This document shows positions 12,040-24,400 of a DNA stretch of 64,000 bases, piece by piece (the first letter of the stretch is position 1; the number at the start of each line of letters is the position of its first letter). Made by a program: the position numbers and the translations under genes. The notes beneath the pieces were generated by a model. It was given only the letters and a program-made list of their open reading frames with translations. It was not told the DNA's origin and did not search any database. The DNA lies in NCBI RefSeq assembly GCF_000001735.4, contig NC_003074.8, positions 21,335,261 through 21,399,260 of the forward strand, given 5' to 3'. The stretch is from Arabidopsis thaliana. Lineage: Eukaryota; Streptophyta; Magnoliopsida; Brassicales; Brassicaceae.

Positions 12040-12142
12040 TTGCCGCTGGAAGCGTGTGCGTATACTATCACTGAGAAGAAAGATGAAGACAAGCCAAAGA
12101 TGATCGTAGTAGCTTAAGGAACTCAAGTGGATTCAGACATCA
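12040..12142 (+). pseudogene. Fragment of a ZRK kinase C terminus
   Basis: Translates to LEACAYTITEKKDEDKPKMI followed by VVA and a stop, a decayed form of the ZRK ending [29 protein letters not shown]. It carries a deletion, frameshifts and a TAA. Only about 100 bases remain. Confidence 0.8.
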
Positions 12143-12177
12143 CTTTAGAGATCGAAATAGGGTTTGAGAATTGGAAA

Positions 12178-12357
12178 ACAGTGTGAAAATAAGCTAAAGC
12201 AGTTGCAATCTCCTCAGTTATATTCATTGCAACGTTCGATGAGATCTTCTAACAGCATCTCCCCCCTCTAGCTCTTGATATCTTATTCCTCAACTAATCG
12301 AGAAACACTTAACTTTGAAAAATAAAATGACAAAACTTGAAGACCTCACACACTCTC
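12178..12357 (-). pseudogene. Internally deleted remnant of a 9661-10731-type kinase
   Basis: Three collinear pieces match the neighbouring pseudokinase gene: 12178-12228 to 10198-10245 (the ALAYLHT region), 12230-12277 to 10624-10670 (near the N terminus), and 12305-12357 to about 10757-10815 (5' leader). About 400 bases are missing between the first and second pieces. This is a dead tandem copy of that gene. Confidence 0.75.
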
Positions 12358-14490
12358 AGTTGATCAAAACGAAGAACACTAGCTAAGATATAAAGTCAAG
12401 CTGTCGTTGTTGAATATCCCACAAAGTCGTCCTTCCAAGAAAAAGCTCACAACAAGACTTGCGGACTAATTTCATAGTTCTTTCTACATCACCTGAAAAC
12501 TAGTTAGGAAGCTAAGGCTTTCTCTGTTTTTTTTTTGTTTGTCATTGTTCCACTGGTTCTTTGCTACAATTTAGGAGACTAGAACAAAACTAAATTTTTT
12601 GTTTGGTTATACAATGCAAAAAAATATCTGCAAAATAAGTGATTTAGTCTCTAACCGAGAAAAAAGTAATTAAAAACAGAGCAATTACTAACTATAATTT
12701 CTGGTGTCATTTTGAGACTATAGTTAAAACTTACAAGCAATGTTTTACATAAATCATTTTTAAAATTATAAGTAAAAATGTTGGCGCCTCAGTATTTCAG
12801 GTTCGATTCCCATTGTTCTTTTTCAAATTGGATAATTTAGTCCACATTGACAAAAAGAAAGAAAAATCATAATATGTTTAAGGATGCGTCAAGTGTATGC
12901 ATATATATTGTTGTAAAAAGAAAAAAGGTGTATGCATACGTTTCTAACATATTTTGTCTGGCAGTCAACTATTTGTTATGAATATGTACAATCACATAGA
13001 AATGATAGCATGTGGCTATGTTACGTGAATTAAGGCAAATGATCTTACGTAGGGAAAATTGTAACTAAAAACTCAACAACCCTTATTTGTTTTTTTTGTT
13101 ATCTTTTCCACTTTGCTGCAAAATTTATTGGAGAATCTGAATAAAGCGGTGAGCATAGTACAGCTGAAAATAACTAGATGATGAACTTGTTCTTTAGTTT
13201 GTTTTGATTCTTCATTATATTTAAAGAAAATTTGGTTAGATAGATCAACCACTTCAACAATACTTTTGTAACTTCAAATATTTAATAACAAAAAAATTAA
13301 AAAATGTTTGAACTTTACTGAAATGAAATTTCGATATTAGAATACTAAAGAATCAAACGTGCACTTAAATATCATTTAGTTTATATTTATACAAACCATG
13401 AAAGACTCTCATACTTTACACCGCACATAAACAATCAGAACCATACCAAACCATGTGAATAGAATCACAAAGACGTCATGCTTTAATTTACAAGCAAAAA
13501 AACAAAAGGCATCGGCTAGAGAATAGCAAAAAGAGGAAGAATTGAACGGAAAAATTGAAAACATATGGAACAAAGTGGAGCACTTAAACATCCACGGTAA
13601 TATTAGTATATTAGTCACCTTCAGACTAGGGCCAGACATGAACAAAGGATTCGATGTTAGTGACAAGTAGCATATCAGACTAATAAGGATATATATTAAG
13701 CGGTATGGGTAACACATTAATCCTTTCTCCAATTACATTCTCTTTAAGGTTCTAAGATCCGCCACTAGGCCATTTTATTGGTAAAAGTAAAACCATTTTG
13801 GTGGTCGTCTATGAGTGTTAAGAATTATGTAACAATTTTTTTGGATTCACCTGAAATAAATCTGTTGATTTGAAATATTTGGACGTTACATTTCCATATA
13901 TAAGCTTACCATACAAACATTATAATTAATTGGAAAGTCCAGCTAGCACTTTTTACCACATGCAAAGGGAATTAATCCTAACTTAAAAAATTAGGAGTAA
14001 TCACATCTTGGTAGTGTATACCGATCAATTTCCGACAGACGTTTTTTTTTTCCTTGCCCATTGATTGCATAGTTCAAAACTTCAAAGTTGGCCAATCCAA
14101 CCAAGTCGAAGAGATAGGAGATGTTTTGAAGTATGAAAACAAATAGAGGGGCTAAAATCAAAATAACAAGAAAAAACGCTTCTGCCGTGTTCGAATGTGT
14201 CCTCGTGATCATCTCCGTATATAATCAATCAATCAATAAAAATCCAGAGTTACAAACACTCTTCTCAAAATTTTCCCATTAAATCGCAAAGTTAATTTTG
14301 CGATTTTTTTTCTCTTTTTTTCTGGTTGGGTTATTTATTTTCCCCTTTTAAAAAACTTCTGCAACTTGTCTTGAAATCTGGGGTAAAATATTTCTTCATT
14401 GGTTTCTGGAAATCTCGGGGAACGATTTGTTGGGTTTTCTTCTTTGTACTCTCTCCTCACATTAGCTTTTGTTGGTGGGATTTTTTGAGG
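12358..14490. other. Intergenic, AT-rich; LPAT2 5' leader at the right end
   Basis: No supported gene. Open frames at 13409-13732 and 13991-14212 (minus) are compositionally random. A GGTTCGATTCCC string at 12800 looks like a tRNA B box but has no cloverleaf around it. The region from about 14250 is T/C-rich and likely contains the LPAT2 promoter and 5' UTR. Confidence 0.5.
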
Positions 14491-17400
14491 ATGGTGATTG
14501 CTGCAGCTGTCATCGTGCCTTTGGGCCTTCTCTTCTTCATATCTGGTCTCGCTGTCAATCTCTTTCAGGTTTGGTTTCTGATTCGTTTCTGGTGTTACTC
14601 TTTTTAGATTCCGTTGTTGTTCTACATTGTAGATCCTTTCTTCTTTTGTTTTGATTCACTGCTTTTAGGGTTTCCTTCTCCAGAAACTTTGATTCTTTCG
14701 TTTTTGTCGGTGATTGTGTCTTAATTCTGAGTGTGCATATGAGAGTATAAGCTCGAAATTGACTCGTGGAGCTCATGCACTGAGCTATAGAGTGTTGTTT
14801 GATTCTGCGATTAAGTATCACTTTCTTCAGATTTATCTTGATTTCTATGTTGATTGAATCGAGGAAGGAATCTTTTTTTCTCTCAACTTCGTTTGCTTCA
14901 GTTTTGATGTTTACTACTACATATTGTTGTTTCAGGCAGTTTGCTATGTACTCATTCGACCACTGTCTAAGAACACATACAGAAAAATTAACCGGGTGGT
15001 TGCAGAAACCTTGTGGTTGGAGCTTGTATGGATAGTTGACTGGTGGGCTGGAGTTAAGGTATCCACAAGCTTTCTCCTTTTTACTAAATGGTTGTTAAGC
15101 TTGGATTTTGTTTTATCTTATCTAACTCTATGAGTTCCTCTCAAATTTCTTGTTTCTTTTCCCTTAGATCCAAGTGTTTGCTGATAATGAGACCTTCAAT
15201 CGAATGGGTAAGTTCATATGCTTATTGGCAATCAAATCAGTTTCTGATGTCTTCAAGATATAAAATTCCTATGTAAGAACGAATCTGTAACTTCATTGAC
15301 TGTCCTACTATTTTTTTCTAGGCAAAGAACATGCTCTTGTCGTTTGTAATCACCGAAGTGATATTGATTGGCTTGTGGGATGGATTCTGGCTCAGGTACA
15401 TAATTTCACCTCACAGTTTCATCTATCTTCCTACGTTTTTGTTTGAATGCATAAATGGAGATCAACATAATAGACTTCTTGATGAGAAAGCATGTATACT
15501 TGCAATGGGACCATGTATTGCTTCCAAGTATCTACTTAAGAAAGATTATCTTAGGTAGAAGGTGACAGTCCCTAGTGATCATCTGATGAGATATGAGAGA
15601 GTATAGCATCATCATATTTTCTCTTAACACGCTCCCTGTTATGCTGTTTACATCTTTTAATCTATTGTTTCATATTTTCTTTCCTTGCAGCGGTCAGGTT
15701 GCCTGGGAAGCGCATTAGCTGTAATGAAGAAGTCTTCCAAATTCCTTCCAGTATGTGAATATTTTAGCTTACTGCTGTGTGCTTGCTAGATTTGAGAGAA
15801 AATAGTAGTAATCTTTAATTCTATTTCTGAATCTCTTCTATAAGTTAGAAATTTGATACCTGGCTTTGCGTTTGAGAAAAAATCATTGTTTTAGGTTAAT
15901 ACACTTCTCCGCCTTTTTTATCTGTTACATATTCATAGTACTCATAAACAGAATTTTCACACACATACAGGTCATAGGCTGGTCAATGTGGTTCTCGGAG
16001 TATCTCTTTCTGGAAAGAAATTGGGCCAAGGATGAAAGCACTCTAAAGGTATGGGTTTATAGTATCCTTGTGCAACTCATTTAGTTTTTGCTCCTGTGTA
16101 AAATGCTTATTAGCACGTGCAGCTACCTCGTTCATGAGGGGATTAGCCTAAAAATGCAGAATCTTCATTTCCAGACCATGAGTTATGTGTGTTTGTCTAA
16201 ATTTACAGTCAGGTCTTCAGCGCTTGAGCGACTTCCCTCGACCTTTCTGGTTAGCCCTTTTTGTGGAGGGAACTCGCTTTACAGAAGCCAAACTTAAAGC
16301 CGCACAAGAGTATGCAGCCTCCTCTGAATTGCCTATCCCTCGAAATGTGTTGATTCCTCGCACCAAAGTAAGTTGTAATATTTTTCTTTTGTTCATTCCT
16401 GGGGCAACTTGATATCTTCTCTGTGTCCTTTAAAAAGCAAAATGATTGCTATGATGATCCAAAATCTCAATGCATGGGTAGCCTTTATACGTTTCATTTT
16501 CATCAGATCGACTTGGTGGTTGTTATTGTGATTTCTGCCCTAATTACTAGACTTGCTTGTATTTTTGTTTCAGGGTTTCGTGTCAGCTGTTAGTAATATG
16601 CGTTCATTTGTCCCAGCAATTTATGATATGACAGTGACTATTCCAAAAACCTCTCCACCACCCACGATGCTAAGACTATTCAAAGGACAACCTTCAGTGG
16701 TAAGCAAGCAAAAATATGAATAGGTCGTATAGCAGTTGAATCTTGCACTCTTCTCACAACAAATTTCAAAGTATGCACTGGCTTGGATCACATCACCATC
16801 CAATTTACTGAAACGAACATAACTCTTTATATCACCTTTACTTTTATAATGTGTAAGAAACCGTAGGACTCATCCCATCCCAAGCCTTTTTCTTTTAAAA
16901 CCTCCTGCGCCATTAACGCAAACCATTGCTGCTGGTTTCAAGGTGCATGTTCACATCAAGTGTCACTCGATGAAAGACTTACCTGAATCAGATGACGCAA
17001 TTGCACAGTGGTGCAGAGATCAGTTTGTGGCTAAGGTAAAAATTATGGATGTACTGGTATTTCCACGTTTCAGTTATTGGCAATAATATATTTGGTCAAG
17101 ATTTGATAGAGAAAAGCTTGGAAAAGCTTTCATTTTGGTATTCTCTCATCTCGTCTCTGTGATACAGGATGCTCTGTTAGACAAACACATAGCTGCAGAC
17201 ACTTTCCCCGGTCAACAAGAACAGAACATTGGCCGTCCCATAAAGTCCCTTGCGGTGAGTCTATAAAATTCATAACATTCTCTTGGTTCCATCTATAAAC
17301 TCACAAATCTCTTGATCTTTTTCTCAGGTGGTTCTATCATGGGCATGCGTACTAACTCTTGGAGCAATAAAGTTCCTACACTGGGCACAACTCTTTTCTT

Positions 17401-17579
17401 CATGGAAAGGTATCACGATATCGGCGCTTGGTCTAGGTATCATCACTCTCTGTATGCAGATCCTGATACGCTCGTCTCAGTCAGAGCGTTCGACCCCAGC
17501 CAAAGTCGTCCCAGCCAAGCCAAAAGACAATCACCACCCAGAATCATCCTCCCAAACAGAAACGGAGAAGGAGAAGTAA
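14491..17579 (+). CDS. LPAT2: 1-acyl-sn-glycerol-3-phosphate acyltransferase 2 (lysophosphatidate acyltransferase, ER)
   Basis: Acylates lysophosphatidic acid at sn-2 to make phosphatidic acid in the ER (Kennedy) pathway. Eleven exons: 14491-14568, 14936-15058, 15168-15207, 15322-15395, 15691-15750, 15971-16048, 16209-16367, 16574-16699, 16943-17035, 17168-17254, 17328-17579. They sum to 1170 bases, giving 389 residues, the known length of LPAT2. An N-terminal hydrophobic helix spans about 2-25. The catalytic HX4D motif is NHRSDID (His91, Asp96), and the substrate-binding EGTR motif is at 171-174. Two C-terminal membrane helices lie in the last exon (about 308-328 and 335-354), followed by a Lys/Glu-rich tail. 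All introns are GT-AG and all phases agree. Nothing is broken. Confidence 0.96.
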
Positions 17580-18273
17580 AAACTGGTTCTCACAGATCCA
17601 AACATCAAACACAACAAGAAGAAGCGCGTGTCAGTTTTGTTATAAGAAACAGAAAACCAAAAAAAAAAGACATCCAAATGAAAAATCCCTTAATATTATC
17701 AACTCCGTTTTGTTCAGCTACTATATTACTACTACTACTACTACGCAGCCTATGTCTCTTAGTCGATTGATGTATAGGGTCATGATCAAATCAACGATTT
17801 AATCCCTATAGTCCCTTGGGATTTTTTTTCTCAAGTGCATAGGCCTTGTATAACTTTCTATTTTTAGATTGGAATTTGGGATTGATATTAGACATTTTCC
17901 TTTTATTATTAAACTGTTTTGTTCCTTGGTTCTCATTGCTAGTGTAGAATTTATTAGGCACAAAACATGTTATTACAAGACGTTTTAGAAGAAAAAACAG
18001 AATTTATTCATGTACATAAATTATCTGACTAGACTAATCCTACTGGGACTTAATTGTGATTAGACAAAAAAAAATTCATTTTGAGAAGAAAAAACAGAAA
18101 CCCGTTCATGGAATTAACTGAGATTAGACAAATTCAACTACAGTATGACGGTGATTACAGGGAGAATATCGTAAAAGAACAGGTTTTATTTTCTTCCATT
18201 TTTGATAGAACACATTTTTTTTTTTTTAATGAGTGTATAATATAATAAACACAATTTTTATTTTAGTTTTCTC

Positions 18274-18281
18274 AACCCTAA
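18274..18281 (+). promoter_or_regulatory. Telo-box-like AACCCTAA, NRPA1 promoter
   Basis: First of two AACCCTAA motifs in the 215 bases before the NRPA1 start codon. The motif is characteristic of Arabidopsis ribosome-biogenesis and translation genes, which fits a Pol I subunit. Confidence 0.45.
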
Positions 18282-18401
18282 AACTAAAACCCTTTCACGC
18301 CGATTCAAAAGAAAAAAAAAACCTTCACAAGTCCGGTTGCTCGCGCCGCTTTTCTCTCTGTTTTCAAACTCCGATTAAAGTCCCGACTTGTATCAATTGA
18401 T

Positions 18402-18410
18402 AAACCCTAA
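18402..18410 (+). promoter_or_regulatory. Telo-box AAACCCTAA, NRPA1 promoter
   Basis: Exact plant telo-box 76 bases upstream of the NRPA1 ATG, probably within or near the 5' UTR. Its pairing with a second copy at 18274 supports a real regulatory role. Confidence 0.5.
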
Positions 18411-18485
18411 TTGTCTCCGTTCTTGCTGAAACACTAATCTCGCCGCACAGTTTACACAGCCTCCAGAAGCGACACCGACGACGCA

Positions 18486-21400
18486 ATGGCTCACGCTCAA
18501 ACCACAGAGGTGTGTTTGAGTTTTCACCGCTCTTTATTGTTTCCCATGGTGTTCGACCTTGGATGGTTTATCTTATGTTCTCGAGTTTTTCCTTTTGAAT
18601 CCAGGGAGCTTCCCAGGTGGTCGAATCTGTTAGATTCAGTTTCATGACAGAGCAAGATGTTCGAAAGCATAGTTTCCTGAAAGTTACCAGTCCTATTTTA
18701 CACGATAACGTGGGCAATCCTTTTCCTGGTGGTCTCTATGATCTTAAATTAGGTCCTAAAGATGATAAGCAAGCGTAAGTTTTCTTCCATATCCTTTTAC
18801 CATGGCCTGAATTATCATGCCTTTCTAAGCTCTTAATAGCTCGCCTTTTTCACGCAACTTTTATAAAGACCTCCTTTTTATACCTGTCTAGGCTTTGAAT
18901 TGTCGATTCTTAGTTGGAAGTAGCTATTCATACACCGATTTGTTTGCAAGTAGCTATTGATCTTTATTTCTCTGATAATCTTGTTTATGTTTGGTCTTTT
19001 TTCTTTGCTTAATCTAAAGCTTTTCTTGTCCTCTTAATGCAGTTGCAATTCATGTGGTCAGCTCAAACTTGCTTGTCCAGGACATTGTGGTCATATCGAG
19101 CTTGTCTTTCCTATTTACCATCCTTTGCTCTTCAATCTTCTTTTCAATTTCTTGCAGAGGGCCTGTTTCTTCTGTCATCACTTTATGGCAAAACCGGAAG
19201 ATGTAAGATATACATGAGATTAATTTCATTTTGTTGCGTCTCATTCTGCACTTACTAATTCTAATGTGCTTCATGCTCCTTTTTCTTCTTTTCAATTTAA
19301 GGTTGAAAGAGCTGTTTCTCAGCTGAAACTCATCATTAAAGGTGATATAGTTTCCGCGAAGCAATTGGAGTCCAACACTCCCACTAAGTCTAAGTCTAGT
19401 GATGAAAGCTGTGAATCAGTTGTAACCACTGATTCATCCGAAGAATGTGAAGATTCTGACGTGGAAGATCAGAGATGGACATCTCTTCAGTTTGCTGAAG
19501 TCACTGCTGTCTTGAAGAATTTTATGAGGTTGTCATCAAAGTCGTGTAGTAGATGCAAAGGAATTAATCCTAAACTCGAGAAGCCTATGTTCGGATGGGT
19601 TCGCATGGTATGTTCTCTTCTAATTGTTCCTCCTAAGCAGATTTTATTATGGTATGCTTAAATGAGAATTTAGTCTTTGTTCTGTTATTGGCGAAAACAG
19701 ACTACATTCTTCTTGTTCTTTTAGAGTCTTTGGGAGTTGTAGGTCTTGGATTGTTCCATTTAGCCCTGGTGCTTGCTCTGTTGTTTAGTGTGCGTATGAA
19801 ACGTGTCTTAGGAAGCATGATTAGCCAAATCCCATCAAGTTCAGTATGTTCCTGTTTTCTCATTTTCTTTTTATCTTAAGAAAAATAACTTTCACAATTG
19901 ATATCTGGCAACTTTGACAATAGTTTTATTTACCCCTTCTCATTTCTGTCGTATTATTTCTTCCTTGACATTCTATTAGGTTTGAAGACTAAACAAAGTC
20001 AGACACATATAGGACCTCATACTTTTTTGTATTGATTCTGTGGATTGTAGAGAATGTATTTGTTGCCCTCATACTTCTGTAGTTTGTCCCTTATAAAGGT
20101 CTATTCGTAGACATTATATATAACATGTGTGCACTGGATTGCCAAAGTGAATTTCCATGTCCAGCATGTTTCTGCTTTTTTTTTTTTTTTTTTGTTCACT
20201 TCTCTATGTTATGCTCCTCCTTGATATCAGCAAAAGATGTGATATTCCTTTCAATAACAATCTTTTTAAACAGAGAGCAATGAAAGACTCCGATGTTGGA
20301 GCTAATGTCATTCGAGGGCTTAAGCTAAAGAAGTCCACTAGCAGTGTTGAAAATCCAGATGGCTTTGATGATAGTGGCATTGATGCATTATCAGAAGTTG
20401 AAGATGGTGATAAAGAGACAAGAGAAAAGTCCACGGAAGTAGCTGCAGAGTTTGAAGAGCATAATTCTAAAAGAGACCTTTTACCGAGTGAGGTTTGTTT
20501 CTAATATGGCCTAACTTTATAATAAGGCACGGTTAAAATTTTCCAAATTTGTAATAGTGTCTTGCTATTATTCACTTGTATCAGGTCAGGAATATCTTAA
20601 AACATCTGTGGCAGAATGAGCACGAGTTTTGCTCCTTCATTGGTGATCTTTGGCAGAGTGGGTCTGAAAAAATTGACTACTCTATGTTTTTTTTGGAGAG
20701 TGTTCTTGTGCCCCCTACTAAATTTAGACCTCCAACAACAGGAGGTGATAGTGTAAGTAATTCCCTACAAATTATAATGTTTTGATGCTTCTATATCCTC
20801 TCTAATTTTTGGAGTTACTTTTAATTTTGTAACTTTTGGCATTACCTCTGTGCGTCACTTTCTGTCCATGTTCTCTCGATCTTCCTTTTCCAGTTTTATA
20901 TCTCCTATACTAACAGATGGTTGTTCCCATTAACTCATGTATGATCATAATTCTCTTACGATTTTGTTTCTTTCAGGTTATGGAACATCCTCAAACCGTA
21001 GGACTAAATAAGGTCATAGAATCCAATAATATACTCGGGAATGCCTGTACTAACAAATTAGATCAGTCGAAGGTAATTTTCAGATGGAGGAATCTTCAAG
21101 AATCAGTCAATGTCTTGTTTGATAGCAAAACTGCCACAGGTTAGCTTCTTGCCATTGTTTGATATGTATCTATTACTAAAGAGCTTCCTTAGTTTTCTCT
21201 AGTTATGTATAGCAACCGGCTACCCCACTTTTTTATCTGTTGTCTTGTTGACTTGACAGCCTCTTTAGAGCATCTTGTATTGGTGTAGACCGACTATTAT
21301 CGCTAATTTCCTTTGCAGTTCAAAGCCAGAGAGACAGCTCTGGAATATGTCAATTGCTGGAGAAGAAAGAGGGGCTATTTCGGCAAAAAATGATGGGAAA

Positions 21401-24400
21401 GAGAGTGAATCATGCGTGCAGATCTGTGATATCTCCAGATCCTTATATCGCTGTTAATGACATCGGAATTCCTCCTTGTTTTGCTTTGAAATTGACGTAT
21501 CCCGAGGTATGATGTCATATGTCGGTAAATTGCACTCTTGACACATCATTATCTTTGGCTGTTAAATCACACGTCCCAACACTCTTAGATGGAGAAAATG
21601 TTGGGTTATTCTTTTCAGATTTTGCATCATTTTCCTCTTTTGGTGGAGATGACTTGTAGCTATCCTTAGATTTACAAAGATACTTGTCCAACCTATAGTG
21701 GAGCCTTATGTTTGTTTTTCCGGAAGTGAAAGTTAAATGTATTGCTGCAGAGGGTGACTCCTTGGAATGTGGAGAAGTTAAGGGAAGCTATCATTAATGG
21801 TCCTGACATTCATCCTGGAGCTACACATTACTCTGACAAATCATCTACAATGAAGTTGCCCTCTACCGAAAAAGCACGAAGGGCAATTGCAAGAAAATTA
21901 CTGTCCTCACGAGGAGCCACTACAGAACTTGGGAAAACTTGTGATATCAACTTTGAAGGTAAAACTGTCCATCGACATATGCGAGATGGTGACATCGTCC
22001 TTGTGAATCGTCAGGTGTGGACACATATTGTTTTATTTCATCAATGTTGCCTATATAAAATGTTTCTCAAATTTTGCGAAGTGGGTTTCCCAGGACGTTT
22101 TTTCATTTCTTTCTTCAGTATTTAATACGGACTCAGGCATTGTTTGGTGTACACCTTTTTGTCTGTGCTAAATGTTAAATTTATGTTCTCAACTATTTTT
22201 TTTCACTGGCAGCCAACATTACATAAACCTAGCTTAATGGCGCACAAGGTCCGTGTTCTGAAGGGGGAGAAAACACTTCGTCTCCACTATGCAAATTGCA
22301 GGTAGACTCCTGTGGATATAGAGAATGCCGGATCTCCCAGATGTCATTATTTACCTTGTTTGCAATCTCCTTTCAAATTTACATTTGTGGACCTTTACCA
22401 TGTCTCGGTTTATTTTCCACATGCATTTGACTTTTATCTCAAAAGTGGCTTAAAATATTGCTTTGGTTGCAGTACATACAATGCAGATTTTGATGGTGAT
22501 GAGATGAATGTGCATTTTCCACAAGATGAGATTTCACGTGCTGAGGCCTACAATATTGTCAATGCTAACAACCAATATGCTAGGCCTTCTAATGGCGAGC
22601 CACTTCGAGCTTTAATTCAGGTTTAACTTCCATGCTATTTCTTCAAACCTTTAGTTTGCTTTTATCATTGTCTTGATTTCACGAATTGGGTTGTTTACCA
22701 GTGATATTTATTGACTTTGTATTTTCTTAATAGGATCATATTGTCAGTTCCGTTTTGCTTACTAAAAGGGACACATTTTTGGACAAAGATCATTTTAATC
22801 AGCTTCTCTTCAGTTCCGGTGTCACTGACATGGTACTCAGTACTTTTTCTGGAAGATCTGGCAAGAAAGTCATGGTATCAGCTTCTGATGCAGAACTGTT
22901 GACAGTCACGCCTGCTATTTTGAAGCCAGTGCCTCTTTGGACTGGGAAGCAGGTAATCTTTGTATGCTCTGTTTTGTTATCTTAGTTCTTATATAAGTTG
23001 GTTTTTCCACATGTGGCTATGTGCTTTTGGTATACAAACTGTATCTAGGGAGTCATCAATGGGTTCACTAAATGCTTTTACTTCTCATGAGCTGAGTTCT
23101 GGTTATTCGTCTCTGCTAGGTCATCACTGCAGTGTTGAATCAGATAACCAAAGGTCACCCGCCTTTCACCGTAGAGAAAGCTACCAAACTTCCAGTTGAT
23201 TTCTTCAAATGTAGATCTAGAGAAGTAAAACCTAACAGTGGAGATTTGACCAAAAAGAAAGAGATTGACGAGTCATGGAAACAGAATCTTAATGAAGATA
23301 AATTGCACATCAGAAAAAATGAATTCGTCTGCGGTGTGATCGACAAGGCTCAGTTTGCTGACTATGGGCTGGTTCATACAGTGCATGAGCTTTATGGTTC
23401 AAATGCTGCAGGAAATCTGCTCTCTGTTTTTAGTCGTCTCTTTACAGTCTTTCTTCAGGTGTGCTCTCGTGTTGTTGATAATTTTATTTTCATTTGTTAC
23501 AGAGTTTTGCATCCTGAATCCTTGTTTTTACAACTTTCAGACCCACGGTTTCACCTGTGGCGTTGATGATCTTATTATTTTAAAAGATATGGATGAAGAG
23601 AGGACGAAGCAACTTCAAGAATGTGAAAATGTTGGTGAAAGAGTACTCCGTAAAACCTTTGGCATAGATGTTGATGTTCAGATAGGTATGTATATCTTGC
23701 TGGAAAGTATGTATTGCATTAATGTGTTCAGACTTGCCACCATGGTCATTTGTTACATTCTGGAGCACGGATGTCCCTCTGTTATAGTATGAGGCATTGA
23801 AATTGTAGTTTATCAAATAAACTTGATATATATACTGTCTTGCCTGCAGATCCTCAGGACATGAGATCCAGAATAGAACGAATTCTTTATGAGGACGGGG
23901 AATCTGCTTTGGCATCTTTGGACAGGAGCATCGTAAATTATCTCAACCAGTGTTCAAGCAAGGGTGTGATGAACGATTTACTGTCTGATGGGTTACTAAA
24001 AACACCTGGAAGGAATTGTATATCGCTAATGACGATATCTGGGGCTAAGGGCAGTAAGGTGAGTTTGTGGTGCCTCCTTCAATATGCACGGTGTTGTTGA
24101 TAGTTTAAGTACGCATTTTCAGTATCTAGAAGTCGGTTTGTAGCTTCTGTGTTCTTAGAACCCATCTTGTCATCCTTCTGCAGATTTTTTAGCTCATGCC
24201 AACTTTTCCAAGCTATAACTTTTAATATTTAGGGAAGGAGATAAACAAGTTGGTTTTTGAAAATATAGATAACTTATTATTATCAATTTGATATAGATTT
24301 ACTTTTGTTGTTTTTCCAATGAAGCCTATTAGCTCTGAAAGTAAATTTTACAACTTTCTCTGCATTCAACTAGGTGGAGTTGCTAGCTCTAAACATCATA

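Larger units (their letters stand above)
11809..12142. repeat. Inverted copy of the right-edge block 63624-64000
   Basis: The whole stretch, including non-coding spacer such as TTACGTTAT.TCAATGTTT and GGGTTTTGTTAGTTAAA, is the reverse complement of 63624-64000, apart from indels. The two lie about 52 kb apart in opposite orientation. Position 64000 corresponds to about 11824, so the match probably continues beyond the window. Confidence 0.85.
17580..18485. other. LPAT2 3' UTR and NRPA1 promoter/5' leader
   Basis: The 3' UTR of LPAT2 likely extends to about 17930; a short CTA/ACT run lies at 17725-17745. The stretch from 18240 is the NRPA1 promoter with two AACCCTAA elements. No further gene seen. 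Confidence 0.5.

Noticed and set aside
12799..12811. AGGTTCGATTCCC, a tRNA B-box-like string
   Set aside because: No A box at a suitable distance and no acceptor, D or anticodon stems can be formed around it; not a tRNA gene. Could be chance or an old SINE trace.
13409..13732. 107-codon minus-strand frame with hydrophobic stretches
   Set aside because: Hydrophobicity comes from T-rich codons; no promoter, no homologous motif and no paralogue in the window.
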